NCBI GenBank assembly: GCA_021737185.1
Contig: JAIPEL010000035.1
Coordinates: 1 to 37,170 of the forward strand
Direction of reading: 5' to 3'
Length of the DNA: 37,170 nucleotides
Origin: Desulfobacterales bacterium
GTDB lineage: Bacteria > Desulfobacterota > Desulfobacteria > Desulfobacterales > CAFBRK01
Notes under the pieces: generated by a model
The model's input: only the letters and a program-made list of their open reading frames with translations
Told to the model about the DNA's origin: nothing
The model's database searches: none
Made by a program: the position numbers and the translations under genes
In this document: one piece after another, positions 24,108 to 32,091 of the stretch
Position numbering within the stretch: the stretch's first letter is position 1
How the letters are laid out: every line of letters starts with the position of its first letter

Positions 24108-24426
24108 CGGCCCCAATCTGATTAAGAAACAACTAATCTAGTTTCTAAAATATTAATCTGGATTTGTCAACCGATACGGTCCTAAAAAAATTGCCCCTGT
24201 CTGCGGCCCCGGTTGAACGGCGCCTGTCGCGTGGTTATGACTAAGCAAAGCGGCGATTACAGGCAATTGCAAATCTCGACAACCGCTCAAGGCTTTTTGC
24301 TTCCCTGGTGTTTGCCTGAATTCAGGCCGTGGCCCTGTGTTGCCCCCGCTCAGCGGCTTCCGCGGCAAAGAAAAAAACGTTGCAAGACAAACAGGGAGGG
24401 GGCCCAATCAGCTACGGAGGTGCCTC
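24108..24426. other. Divergent intergenic region between arsR and DUF4079 gene
   Basis: No gene is seen. It carries the arsR promoter and operator at the left end and a perfect 14-base palindrome GCCTGAATTCAGGC at 24314-24327. GGAGG at 24416-24420 serves the DUF4079 gene. No promoter for the rightward gene could be fixed. Confidence 0.4.
24131..24170 (-). promoter_or_regulatory. arsR promoter with overlapping operator
   Basis: On the minus strand TTGACA (24165-24170) and TAGAAA (24142-24147) are spaced by 17 bases. The inverted repeat AACTA-ATC-TAGTT (24131-24143) overlaps the -10 box and start point, about 25 bases upstream of the ATG. This is where an autorepressing ArsR protein would bind. 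Confidence 0.6.
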
Positions 24427-24855
24427 ATGCTTCTTTGGATTCATCCCCTCGTGCAGGGTCTTACCGCCCTTCTGGCCCTATATGTACTCTGGCTCGGGTG
24501 GCAGCGCTTTTCTTCTCGTCATCTGGGCAGGCAAACCGTCTTTCAATGGAATCGCCATGTCACCCTCGGAAAGGTGGTGGTGATCGTCTGGGCCCTGGGA
24601 GCTTTCGGTGGAATCGGCGCCACCTACATCAGCTTCGGTAAAATTTTTCCGCAAAGTACACATTTCATTGCCGGCCTGCTGACTCTTCCGGTGCTGCTGC
24701 TGGTCTGGCTCACCGGCACCCATATGGACCGCAACCGCGGCAAATCGAACACTCTGCCTCTGGTACACTTGGTCGCCGTGCTGGTAATGCTGGTCCTGGT
24801 CGGTATCCAGGCAGTTACGGGCATCGGCATCGTGCAAAATGTGCTCCTGAAGTAG
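24427..24855 (+). CDS. DUF4079-like small membrane protein
   Basis: A 142-aa protein with four predicted helices, each helix region carrying a His at its edge (WIHPLVQGLTALLALYVLWLGW, HVTLGKVVVIVWALGA, STHFIAGLLTLPVLLLVWL, LPLVHLVAVLVMLVLVG). This layout suggests a cytochrome b561-like haem protein and fits DUF4079. GGAGG is 6 bases upstream of ATG 24427; an in-frame start at 24337 precedes any signal of coding. Function is unknown. Confidence 0.7.
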   Translation: MLLWIHPLVQGLTALLALYVLWLGWQRFSSRHLGRQTVFQWNRHVTLGKVVVIVWALGAFGGIGATYISFGKIFPQSTHFIAGLLTLPVLLLVWLTGTHMDRNRGKSNTLPLVHLVAVLVMLVLVGIQAVTGIGIVQNVLLK

Positions 24856-24889
24856 CCCGCAACCGGTATGGGAGCCGTGCAGCGCCGCC

Positions 24890-25270
24890 GTGAAAGCCGG
24901 CATGTCACAGCCTGGGCAGCGGAACAACGCCAGCCTTGACCGGCACGCAGACCTCGGGGTATGCCTTGCCTCAGACGCACTTCTATGGGAAGGCAACAAG
25001 GATTTTCTTCTTTTCTTCGAGCCCCCCTCCATGGACGATCGGATCGTGAACCAGTTTGCACTTTTTTCGGTCATGTCCAATTCGGCCATGGCCGTGGACG
25101 AATGGCTTTTCCGGCAAAAAGGGCTTTACAAGCGGGTGATCCTGCCCAAGGCCCTCAAATGGGAGATCCGGGACAAGCTCGACCAGTCCAACATCACAGA
25201 AAGGGTCCTGTTTCCGGGTCTAGACGGACTGTCTTCCTGGTTGCGGCGGCATTACAGCCCGAAAGGTTAG
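24890..25270 (+). CDS. Truncated FRG-domain protein (C-terminal part only)
   Basis: The open frame of 126 aa matches the end of FRG-domain proteins: FFEPPSMDDRIVNQFALFSVMSNS, LYKRVILPKALKWEIRDKLDQSNITERVLFPGLDGLSSWLRRHY. The N-terminal half of the domain, including the FRG motif itself, is missing, and the first 35 residues from the GTG at 24890 do not resemble it. It is probably a decayed gene fragment, although it could be translated from ATG 24902. It lies 34 bases after the DUF4079 gene. Confidence 0.55.
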   Translation: MKAGMSQPGQRNNASLDRHADLGVCLASDALLWEGNKDFLLFFEPPSMDDRIVNQFALFSVMSNSAMAVDEWLFRQKGLYKRVILPKALKWEIRDKLDQSNITERVLFPGLDGLSSWLRRHYSPKG

Positions 25271-25438
25271 CGGAAACCGAATGCGGAGAATAGGAAAAAT
25301 TTGTATCTTTTCCAGGTATTCGGTATAGGAAGGGCAACCTGTGCCGGGTATTGTTCATTTGGAAGGGATAATTCCCTCGGCCCGCTGTCCCCCTGCGATT
25401 GGGTTTTAATCCAGAAATAAGCTAAAGAGAAACCCGCT

Positions 25439-28120
25439 ATGAACGACCAATCCTCCTATGAAGACCTTAGAAGGCGAATCCGGGGAATTGAGCGTTTCTG
25501 CTCGCAGAATGCCGACAAAGAGCTCAAATTGAGTGAGGAAACATTCCGTGCATCCTTCGAGGCTTCTGACGTCGGAATGGCTCTTGTAAATGAAAAAGGC
25601 CGTTTCCTGTCAGTGAACAAGTCAGCATGCCGGATCTTGGGCAGGTCTCGAGAGGCATTGTTGAATAGCACCTTTATCGAGGTGACCCACCCCGATGATC
25701 TGAAAATCTCGACGGAGCTGTTCAAGAAGGGGATCGAAGAAAACAAGCCGTACTCGATCGAAAAACGCTATGTCACCGAAGGTAATCAGATCAGGTGGTG
25801 TTTGGTGACGGTTACCCCGGTTTCAGACGCCGACAACCGCTTTTTATACGCGATCGTGCATCTTCAGGATATCACCTCTTCCAAACAAGCCGAGGCCAGC
25901 CAGCTGCTGCTGACGGAAATCCTGCAAATCCTCAACCGTGGAGACGACTTCCGTACGCTCATCACCATGACCCTCGACGCGATTCGATCGGCAGCAGGTT
26001 TCGACGCAGTGGGTCTGCGGCTGCGCAGGGAGGAAGATTTCCCATATTACGAGTATGGGGGTTTTTCTCATGAGTTTGTTCTCGAAGAGAACTTCCTCTG
26101 CAAAAGGGGCGGCACCGGGGAGGTCATCCGCGGCTCCGATGGAAAAGCCGTTCTGGAATGTACGTGCGGTTTGGTTCTATCCGGAAGAACCGATCCTGTT
26201 GCGCCTTTTTTCACCGAAGCCGGAAGCTTCTGGACGAATGCGTCTCATGAATTGCTCCAATTGATGCCCGAGGATGACCCGCGCGACAACCCGCGCAACC
26301 GCTGTATTCATTCCGGATACGAGTCGGTTGGATTGTTTCCCATTCGGTCCGGGCGGGAGATCATTGGATTGCTGCAGTTAAATGACAGCCGACCCGGACG
26401 TTTTACTCCGGAACTTGTCGCCTTCTATGAAAACCTGTCTCAGAATATCGGCCTTGCTGTGCAGCGATCGGCGAGCGACCAATCGATGCGGAAGAGCGAG
26501 GAGAGGTATCGATTGTTGGTCGAGCAAGCCGTGGACGGTATTTTCGTATGGGATGTCAAGGGAAATTGCCTCGATGTCAACTCGGCTGGATGTGCGATGT
26601 TCGGCTACAGCATGCCGGAAATGCTCGATCGCACCTTTTTCGATGTGCTTGCAAAGGATGAAGTTTCACGTCTTGCATCGGAATTGAATGCCTTTACCGG
26701 CGGCCAAAACCTGAGAAGCGAGTGGCGTTTTCGCCGGAAAGACGGTTCTCATTTTTTCGGGGAGCTCGTCGGCCGCCAATTGCCCGATGGCCGGCTCCAA
26801 ACCATTCTTCGGGATATCACCGAGAGAAAAAATGCAGAACAGGAATTGCTGGCTGCCCAACTGAAACTGCAGCAGTTGAACGACTCCCTGGAAAGCCAGG
26901 TCGCCGAGCGTACCGAGGTGGCCGAAACCCGCGCGCGGCAGCTCCAGGCGCTGGCGCTTCAGCTGTCCGAGGCAGAAAACCGGGAGCGGGAACGTCTCGC
27001 CCGACTGCTGCACGATGATCTTCAGCAGCACCTGGCTGCGGTGAGGCTGAAACTCGGCATGATCGACTGCTCGAGCAGCGGGGGCTTCGAGTCTGAAAAA
27101 ATGCTCGGCAACTGCGTCGATCTGCTGGGTGAAGCCCTTCAGAAAACCCGCCGACTCAGCCACGATCTCAGCCCGCCGGAGCTTCACCGGAAAGGACTAC
27201 TGGCCAGCCTCGACGCGCTGGCCGATAAAACCCGGAACGACTACCACCTCGAGGTTTCCCTGAATCAGAGCTCCGAAGCCGAACCGGAGTCCAAGGCCGT
27301 GGCCATCTTCCTGTACCAGGCGATCAAGGAGCTTCTGTTCAACGTGGTCAAGCACTCCGATACGCAGTCCGCCAATGTGGATGTCCGGGAAAAGGACGGA
27401 TGGATCGTGGTTCGGGTTGCGGATTCCGGCCAGGGGGCCGATCTCGATCGGGTGTACGCCCGGCGGGGGGTCGAGCCGGGGTTCGGTCTGTTCAGCATCG
27501 AAGAGAGAATCTGCTCGCTGGGCGGTCGGATGACAATCGACACCTGTCCCGGAGCCGGCTGGATTACCACCATGTTCGTCCCCAAGGTCGGCGGGGTCCA
27601 CACGGCACCTCCTGCGCTGGCGCAGTCCGGCCGGAAGCCCGACCGGGCCGGGGAGGAAAAGACGCCGACCACGGGACCCGCCCCGCCCTTGGCCGAAGAC
27701 GACCGTATTCGGATCCTGATCGTGGACGACCACACCGTAATGCGAGAAGGCCTGTCCAGCCTGCTCGACAGCCAGAAAGGGCTTCGGGTGATCGGTCAGG
27801 CCCAAGACGGGCAGGAGGCGGTCACCCTCGCCGGAAATATCCTCCCAGACGTTGTTCTGATGGACGTGAACATGCCGAAAATGGACGGCATCAAGGCCAC
27901 CTGCCGGATCGTGGCGGACTATCCGGAGATCGCCGTCATCGGCCTGAGCATGTACGAAGACGCCTCGACCTGCCGGGACATGATCGAAGCCGGTGCGGTT
28001 TCCTTGCTTTGCAAATCAGATCCGATCGATCACATCATCCGGGCCGTGCGGGAAGCCGGCGGGCCCAAAACATTGGAGGCGCAGCCGAAGGGCCCGACCT
28101 CCAGGGGACGAACGCCATGA
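25439..28120 (+). CDS. PAS-GAF-PAS histidine kinase fused to a receiver domain
   Basis: An 893-aa cytoplasmic hybrid sensor; no membrane helix is visible. Order: PAS (about 30-150, FRASFEASDVGMALVNEKG), GAF (about 165-345), PAS (about 355-475), a short coiled coil, HisKA_3 with the phosphorylated H525 in LARLLHDDLQQHLAAV, HATPase_c (N-box ELLFNVVKHS, G-box DSGQG, GFGLFSIEER), and a C-terminal receiver (ILIVDDHTVMREG, phospho-acceptor D809 in DVNMPKMDG). The kinase is NarX/DesK-like and the receiver NarL-like, but the LuxR-type DNA-binding part usually following such a receiver is missing. The stop overlaps the ATG of the acyl-CoA synthetase remnant by 4 bases. Confidence 0.92.
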   Translation: MNDQSSYEDLRRRIRGIERFCSQNADKELKLSEETFRASFEASDVGMALVNEKGRFLSVNKSACRILGRSREALLNSTFIEVTHPDDLKISTELFKKGIEENKPYSIEKRYVTEGNQIRWCLVTVTPVSDADNRFLYAIVHLQDITSSKQAEASQLLLTEILQILNRGDDFRTLITMTLDAIRSAAGFDAVGLRLRREEDFPYYEYGGFSHEFVLEENFLCKRGGTGEVIRGSDGKAVLECTCGLVLSGRTDPVAPFFTEAGSFWTNASHELLQLMPEDDPRDNPRNRCIHSGYESVGLFPIRSGREIIGLLQLNDSRPGRFTPELVAFYENLSQNIGLAVQRSASDQSMRKSEERYRLLVEQAVDGIFVWDVKGNCLDVNSAGCAMFGYSMPEMLDRTFFDVLAKDEVSRLASELNAFTGGQNLRSEWRFRRKDGSHFFGELVGRQLPDGRLQTILRDITERKNAEQELLAAQLKLQQLNDSLESQVAERTEVAETRARQLQALALQLSEAENRERERLARLLHDDLQQHLAAVRLKLGMIDCSSSGGFESEKMLGNCVDLLGEALQKTRRLSHDLSPPELHRKGLLASLDALADKTRNDYHLEVSLNQSSEAEPESKAVAIFLYQAIKELLFNVVKHSDTQSANVDVREKDGWIVVRVADSGQGADLDRVYARRGVEPGFGLFSIEERICSLGGRMTIDTCPGAGWITTMFVPKVGGVHTAPPALAQSGRKPDRAGEEKTPTTGPAPPLAEDDRIRILIVDDHTVMREGLSSLLDSQKGLRVIGQAQDGQEAVTLAGNILPDVVLMDVNMPKMDGIKATCRIVADYPEIAVIGLSMYEDASTCRDMIEAGAVSLLCKSDPIDHIIRAVREAGGPKTLEAQPKGPTSRGRTP

Positions 28121-28304
28121 ACGTTTCCCATTTTACCGAACGCGCGGCAAAGCTCTTTCCGGGAAAAACAGCCATCATCTTCGAGGATCGGCAGATCACC
28201 TACCGACAGCTCAATGAATCCGTAAACCGGAAATGGACATCAACCCCCTCAAAGGCGTCGACGACAACCTTGCAGCCGTGGATGTGCGCATCATCCTGTC
28301 ATAA
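28117..28304 (+). pseudogene. Acyl-CoA synthetase remnant (deletion scar)
   Basis: From ATG 28117 about 38 residues (MNVSHFTERAAKLFPGKTAI... QITYRQLNESVNR) are the start of an AMP-forming acyl-CoA synthetase. At about 28230 the sequence changes frame and identity. From 28233 another frame reads MDINPLKGVDDNLAAVDVRIILS and stop, which matches the end of an ATP-grasp, ADP-forming acyl-CoA/acetyl-CoA synthetase. Several kilobases that once lay between appear deleted. The start overlaps the kinase stop (ATGA), so the lost synthetase was once in the kinase operon. Confidence 0.75.
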
Positions 28305-28327
28305 AATCGCGCCAGCGATTTTATGAC
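28298..28327. repeat. 13-bp perfect palindrome after the synthetase remnant
   Basis: Arms GTCATAAAATCGC and GCGATTTTATGAC around GCCA. The TAA stop of the remnant is inside the left arm. The core equals the palindrome at 6215-6236. It may be a two-way transcription end or a dispersed repeat at which the deletion happened. Confidence 0.65.
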
Positions 28328-28375
28328 CCGGCAGCGGTCATTCCGGCGATTATTCTGCTGGCGTCGTGCACCGCC

Positions 28376-28783
28376 ATGAAACAACCACTCGATATCGGGC
28401 TTACCAACGGCAGGCTGTCCCCCTGCCCCTCCTCTCCCAACTGCGTCTCCTCGGACGCCCGAGACAAGTCGCACAGAATCGACGCGCTGGAGTTGGCCGC
28501 GGATCCTGCGAAAGTCTGGGCGGCCCTCAAAAAAAGGCTTGCCGTAAGGCCCAGAACCCGAATCGTGACGGTCACCGACGACTACCTCCATGCCCAGGAG
28601 AAAAGCCGCATCTTTGGTTTCGTCGACGACATCGAGTTTCACCTGCGCCCGGCCGAACAGATCATCGCGATCCGTTCCGCCTCCCGGGTCGGCTACTCGG
28701 ATTTCGGAGTCAACCGCAGAAGGGTAGAAGAGATTCGCAGGGTTCTCCATGATCTGGGTTTGGTCGAATCGCAAAACCGCTGA
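28376..28783 (+). CDS. DUF1499 lipoprotein with damaged start
   Basis: From ATG 28376, 135 aa of a DUF1499 protein: LTNGRLSPCPSSPNCVSSDA at the start, then RIVTVTDDYLHAQEKSRIFGFVDDIEFHLRP and SRVGYSDFGVNRRRVEEIRR. Upstream in the same frame 28328-28375 encodes PAAVIPAIILLASCTA, a lipoprotein signal ending in a lipobox Cys, but no start codon is in this frame before it. ATG 28323 is in another frame. So the native gene began further upstream and lost its start by the neighbouring deletion or a frameshift. If translated from 28376, the product would stay in the cytoplasm without lipid. Confidence 0.75.
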   Translation: MKQPLDIGLTNGRLSPCPSSPNCVSSDARDKSHRIDALELAADPAKVWAALKKRLAVRPRTRIVTVTDDYLHAQEKSRIFGFVDDIEFHLRPAEQIIAIRSASRVGYSDFGVNRRRVEEIRRVLHDLGLVESQNR

Positions 28784-28976
28784 CAAGAGTTTATCGCAGC
28801 CTTCTCCCACGCTTCCGGGCTCATATGAAACTTCGGTCGAAGCCGCAGTTTTTGAAGGGCACGGCCTTCGGCTGCCCCGGATCGTCTCACCATGGCGTAA
28901 CAACCTGAGGGGCGTAGCTCGTAGAGCGAAGACCTAAACCGGGTGAGGGCGCCGGGCATAGCCTTCCAAAAAAACT

Positions 28977-29004
28977 TTTACATTTTTCATTGAACCACTA
29001 TAAA
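28977..29004 (+). promoter_or_regulatory. Promoter of the phosphate-transport operon
   Basis: TTTACA (28977-28982) and TATAAA (28999-29004), spaced by 16 bases, lie 45 bases upstream of the CBS gene start. The rest of 28784-29049 shows no gene. Confidence 0.5.
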
Positions 29005-29049
29005 GTTCCCAGGATTTAAAGGCTTACCACAAAATCAGGAGGTGCGCAG

Positions 29050-29445
29050 GTGAAGCTCAGTGAATTCATGACCACCCATATTCGCTTCGTCGATTCCGAC
29101 TATTCGCTGTATGACGCCATCGAACAGATGGTCGACCGCCGGATCCGGTCTCTGATCGTCCGCTTTCCCGGCGAGCCGCCCGAATACGGGGTCATCACGG
29201 CCAGGGACATTGTCATCAAGGTGCTGGGCAAGGGAATCGACCCTGCGTCGCTTAAGGTCTCGGAAATCGCTAGCCGCCCTGTGTTCTGCGTGGAAAAGGA
29301 TATGGAGATGTTCGAGGCGGCTCGGATTATGGACGAACACAACATTGCGCGGGTTTTTGTCTGCGACAACGGGAAGATCATCGGGGTGGTGGCCATGATC
29401 GACCTGATGAGCGCAGCGCTGATCCAGCGCGCCCGAGGAGAATGA
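29050..29445 (+). CDS. Two-CBS-domain protein
   Basis: A 131-aa protein made only of a CBS pair: VDSDYSLYDAIEQMVDRRIRSLIVR... YGVITARDIVIKVL and CVEKDMEMFEAARIMDEHNIARVFVCDNGKIIGVVAMIDLM. CBS pairs bind adenosyl nucleotides and tune a partner. GTG start with AGGAGG 7 bases upstream. One base separates it from the PhoU-like gene, suggesting nucleotide-level control of phosphate uptake by the operon (inference). Confidence 0.9.
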   Translation: MKLSEFMTTHIRFVDSDYSLYDAIEQMVDRRIRSLIVRFPGEPPEYGVITARDIVIKVLGKGIDPASLKVSEIASRPVFCVEKDMEMFEAARIMDEHNIARVFVCDNGKIIGVVAMIDLMSAALIQRARGE

Positions 29446-29446
29446 G

Positions 29447-30073
29447 GTGTTCAAAAAATTTTTCCAGCAGGGCAAAAAAGAACAGGCCGTGATCGACAAG
29501 ACCGCAGCCCACATCGAGCTGCTGATCGCCGCCTGCAAAGGGTTCCATGAAGGTCTCATCCAGGAGGACAAGAGCCGGGTCCTGCAGGTGTTTCATTTGG
29601 AGCGCGAGGCGGACACGATCCGCCGGGAGATCATCGCCGCCATATACGAAGGAGCCTTTCTCCCCTACCTGCGTCCGAACCTATGCCGTTTTGCCGAACT
29701 CGTGGACCGGGTGTTCGACGACATCGAAGGCGCCGCCAACCATTATAGCGAAATGGAGATTCCCGAGGTCCTGAAAGAAGACTGCGTCCGGGTGGCGTTT
29801 TACAATATTCGGATCTGCGAGATGCTGCTGATCTGCTTTCACGCGCTCATCGAAGGCAACGAGCTGCGCGAAAAGACCCTTGCCGTGAGGATCTATGAAA
29901 AAAAGATCGACGACATCAAGTTCGAAATGAAGCGCATCCTCTGGAAATTGCCGGTTCAGGGCTTCTGGGAGGGGCGGATCCTGGCCGAATTCGTCGACGG
30001 TCTGACCGCGATCAGCGACATCGTAGAAGACGCCAGCGATTATCTGCACATCATCAACGTCAGCATGAAATAG
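29447..30073 (+). CDS. PhoU-like DUF47 protein
   Basis: A 208-aa all-helical protein of the DUF47/TIGR00153 family, related to PhoU and usually paired with PiT transporters. Family pattern: MFKKFFQQGKKEQAVIDKTAAHIELLIAACKGFHEGL, then HLEREADTIRREI, and the second helical repeat VRIYEKKIDDIKFEMKRILWKL with ISDIVEDASDYL. The acidic E/D pairs bind metal clusters in PhoU relatives. GTG start at 29447 with GAGGAG upstream. It is followed by PiT after 18 bases. Confidence 0.9.
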   Translation: MFKKFFQQGKKEQAVIDKTAAHIELLIAACKGFHEGLIQEDKSRVLQVFHLEREADTIRREIIAAIYEGAFLPYLRPNLCRFAELVDRVFDDIEGAANHYSEMEIPEVLKEDCVRVAFYNIRICEMLLICFHALIEGNELREKTLAVRIYEKKIDDIKFEMKRILWKLPVQGFWEGRILAEFVDGLTAISDIVEDASDYLHIINVSMK

Positions 30074-30091
30074 GCCCCGGGTGTTGCTCTG

Positions 30092-31021
30092 ATGTGGAAA
30101 GTCTCAAGCGGCATATTTCTCGGCTGGAGCCTGGGCGCCAACGATTCGGCCAACATTTTCGGGACCGGGGTGGCCACCGGAGCTGTCAAGTACCGCACCG
30201 CGATCTGGCTGACGGCAGTCTTCGTCCTGGTCGGGGCGCTGGCCGAAGGGCCAAAGGTCATGACCACCATCAACGAGCTGTCGCGCATCGACCCAGTGGC
30301 GGCTTTTTGCTGCACCCTGGCGGCCGGGTTAACGATCACGACTTTGACATTTCTGGCGATCCCGGCCTCGGTCTCCCAGGCCATCGTCGGCACCATCGTC
30401 GGCGCAGGACTGCTCGCCGGCCGCGTCGATTTTACCCTGCTCTACAAGGTGGTCGTCTGCTGGCTGTTCACGCCGGTTATGGGAATCGTCCTGGGCTACT
30501 TGGTCTATCGGGTCTCAGCGTCGATCCTGAACCGTACCGTAAAGAGCATTACCCGCCGGAACCTGATCTATTCTACAGGAATCCTGGTCGCCGGCAGCTA
30601 CGGCGCCTATTCGCTGGGAGCAAACAACGTGGCCAACGTGACCGGCGTCTATGTCAGCGCCGGCCTTCTTCTGCCGCTGGAGGCCTCGGCGATCGGCGGG
30701 ATCAGCATCTGCCTGGGCGTGTTGACCTACAGCAAAAAAGTCATGATGACCGTGGGAAAGGGAATCGTTCCTTTGGACCCGTTTTCCGCCTTCGTGGTGG
30801 TGCTGGCAGAAGCCGTGACGCTGCACATCTTCACCCAGCTCGGGGTGCCGGTCTCTTCTTCCCAGGCCGTCGTCGGCGCCGTGGTTGGGGTAGGGCTGGT
30901 AGGCGGTCTTCGCACTGTCAGCGGCAAAATGCTTTTGAACATCACCGTCGGCTGGATCATGACGCCGGTGGCCGCAGGCCTGATCGCGGTCGGTCTGCTG
31001 TACGGGACCCGGTTCATCTGA
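30092..31021 (+). CDS. PiT family inorganic phosphate transporter
   Basis: A 309-aa membrane protein with two copies of the PiT signature: GWSLGANDSANIFGTGVATG near the N terminus and GAYSLGANNVANVTGVY in the middle, plus the two repeats IPASVSQAIVGTIVGAGL and VPVSSSQAVVGAVVGVGL. It imports phosphate, or sulfate in some relatives, by cation symport. It sits next to its DUF47 partner. Some PiT members have a longer central loop, lacking here. Confidence 0.92.
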   Translation: MWKVSSGIFLGWSLGANDSANIFGTGVATGAVKYRTAIWLTAVFVLVGALAEGPKVMTTINELSRIDPVAAFCCTLAAGLTITTLTFLAIPASVSQAIVGTIVGAGLLAGRVDFTLLYKVVVCWLFTPVMGIVLGYLVYRVSASILNRTVKSITRRNLIYSTGILVAGSYGAYSLGANNVANVTGVYVSAGLLLPLEASAIGGISICLGVLTYSKKVMMTVGKGIVPLDPFSAFVVVLAEAVTLHIFTQLGVPVSSSQAVVGAVVGVGLVGGLRTVSGKMLLNITVGWIMTPVAAGLIAVGLLYGTRFI

Positions 31022-31113
31022 CTCCCTTTTGGCTGCGGTTGCATTTCCGTACCGCTCCGCTTATGCTTCCAACCAAACACAGAAAACCCCAAAAGACCTA
31101 CGGGAGGCTGAAA

Positions 31114-31500
31114 ATGGCATACTATTTTGCGAAATCGGTACCGCTGCAATTCGACGAAGCTTTGGCCCGCACTGCCGAGGTGCTCGGAAAGTACGGTTTC
31201 GGCGTTTTGACGGAAATAGACGTCAAGGCAACCCTGAAAAAGAAGCTCGATGTCGATTTTAGAAATTACCGCATATTAGGCGCCTGCAATCCAAACTTCG
31301 CCTTCCAGGCCCTTCAAAGCGAGGACAAAATCGGAACCATGCTCCCGTGCAACGTGATCGTCCAGGAAAACGAGAGCGGAAAGATGGAAGTGGCCGCCAT
31401 CGATCCGCTGGCCTCCATGCAGGCCGTCGACAACCCGGAGCTGAAATCGGTGGCGGCAGAGGTCCGTGCACGGCTGCAGGCGGCAGTCGAAGAAATATAG
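31114..31500 (+). CDS. DUF302 protein
   Basis: A 128-aa single DUF302 domain protein: SVPLQFDEALARTAEVLGKYGFGVLTEIDVKATLKKKLDVDFRNYRILGACNPNFAFQAL and KIGTMLPCNVIVQE. Function unknown; such proteins are common in sulfur bacteria. GGGAGG is 6 bases before ATG 31114. An in-frame upstream ATG at 31063 has no Shine-Dalgarno. Confidence 0.88.
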   Translation: MAYYFAKSVPLQFDEALARTAEVLGKYGFGVLTEIDVKATLKKKLDVDFRNYRILGACNPNFAFQALQSEDKIGTMLPCNVIVQENESGKMEVAAIDPLASMQAVDNPELKSVAAEVRARLQAAVEEI

Positions 31501-31504
31501 ACCG

Positions 31505-32014
31505 GTGGAAACGATTCGAGTGGAGGGCTACCGACCTGGGGCATTGGGCAGGGTCACGGAAATGCACGCCGTCTACTACGCCAGGAAATGGGGGTTCGGG
31601 CTGTATTTCGAACGGAAGGTCGCCCGGGAGATGGCCGAGTTTCTCGGCCGCTTCGATGCGGCAAAAGACGGCGTCTGGCTTGGGGTAGACGGCGACAAGG
31701 TGGTGGGCTCCGTCTTCATCGACGGCGTCGATGCGGACACCAAGGGGGCGCACCTCCGGTGGTACATCGTCTCCGATGATTGCCGCGGGCGGGGCATCGG
31801 AAAAGTCCTTCTTCGAAATGCCATGGATTTTTGCCGGCGGGTCGGTTACCGCAGCGTTTATCTGTGGACCTTTGCCGGCCTCGATGCCGCCCGGCATCTG
31901 TACGAAAGCCAGGGCTTTTCCCTTGCCGAGGAACGAGAGGACCGCACTTGGGGCGAGCCGGTCAAAGAACAGAAATTCATCTGGAAAGCGGACAGCGCAG
32001 GGACTGCCGGTTGA
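31505..32014 (+). CDS. GNAT N-acetyltransferase
   Basis: A 169-aa GCN5-related acetyltransferase. Acetyl-CoA motif A is seen in LRWYIVSDDCRGRGIGKVLLRNAMDFC, and the C-terminal beta region in YLWTFAGLDAARHLYESQGF. The start is a GTG at 31505, four bases after the DUF302 stop, without a clear Shine-Dalgarno, so coupled translation is likely. The substrate is unknown. The stop lies in the first copy of a 16-base tandem repeat. Confidence 0.85.
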   Translation: METIRVEGYRPGALGRVTEMHAVYYARKWGFGLYFERKVAREMAEFLGRFDAAKDGVWLGVDGDKVVGSVFIDGVDADTKGAHLRWYIVSDDCRGRGIGKVLLRNAMDFCRRVGYRSVYLWTFAGLDAARHLYESQGFSLAEEREDRTWGEPVKEQKFIWKADSAGTAG

Positions 32015-32064
32015 TTGGCGAACGGGTCGATTGGTTAAGTGGTTGATTGGTCAAGTGGTCGATG
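32011..32064. repeat. 16-bp tandem repeat
   Basis: Three degenerate copies of period 16: TTGATTGGCGAACGGG, TCGATTGGTTAAGTGG, TTGATTGGTCAAGTGG, then a partial fourth. It spans the GNAT stop and an ATG at 32062. A related TCGATTCGTTGGTTAG piece lies near 4846. Confidence 0.6.
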
Positions 32065-32091
32065 AATCAAAGAGTAGGGGAACCGCAAAAG

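Noticed and set aside
28911..28970. tRNA-like stretch GGGGCGTAGCTCGTAGAGC
   Set aside because: It resembles a tRNA acceptor and D arm, but no anticodon stem, T arm or closing acceptor strand follows.
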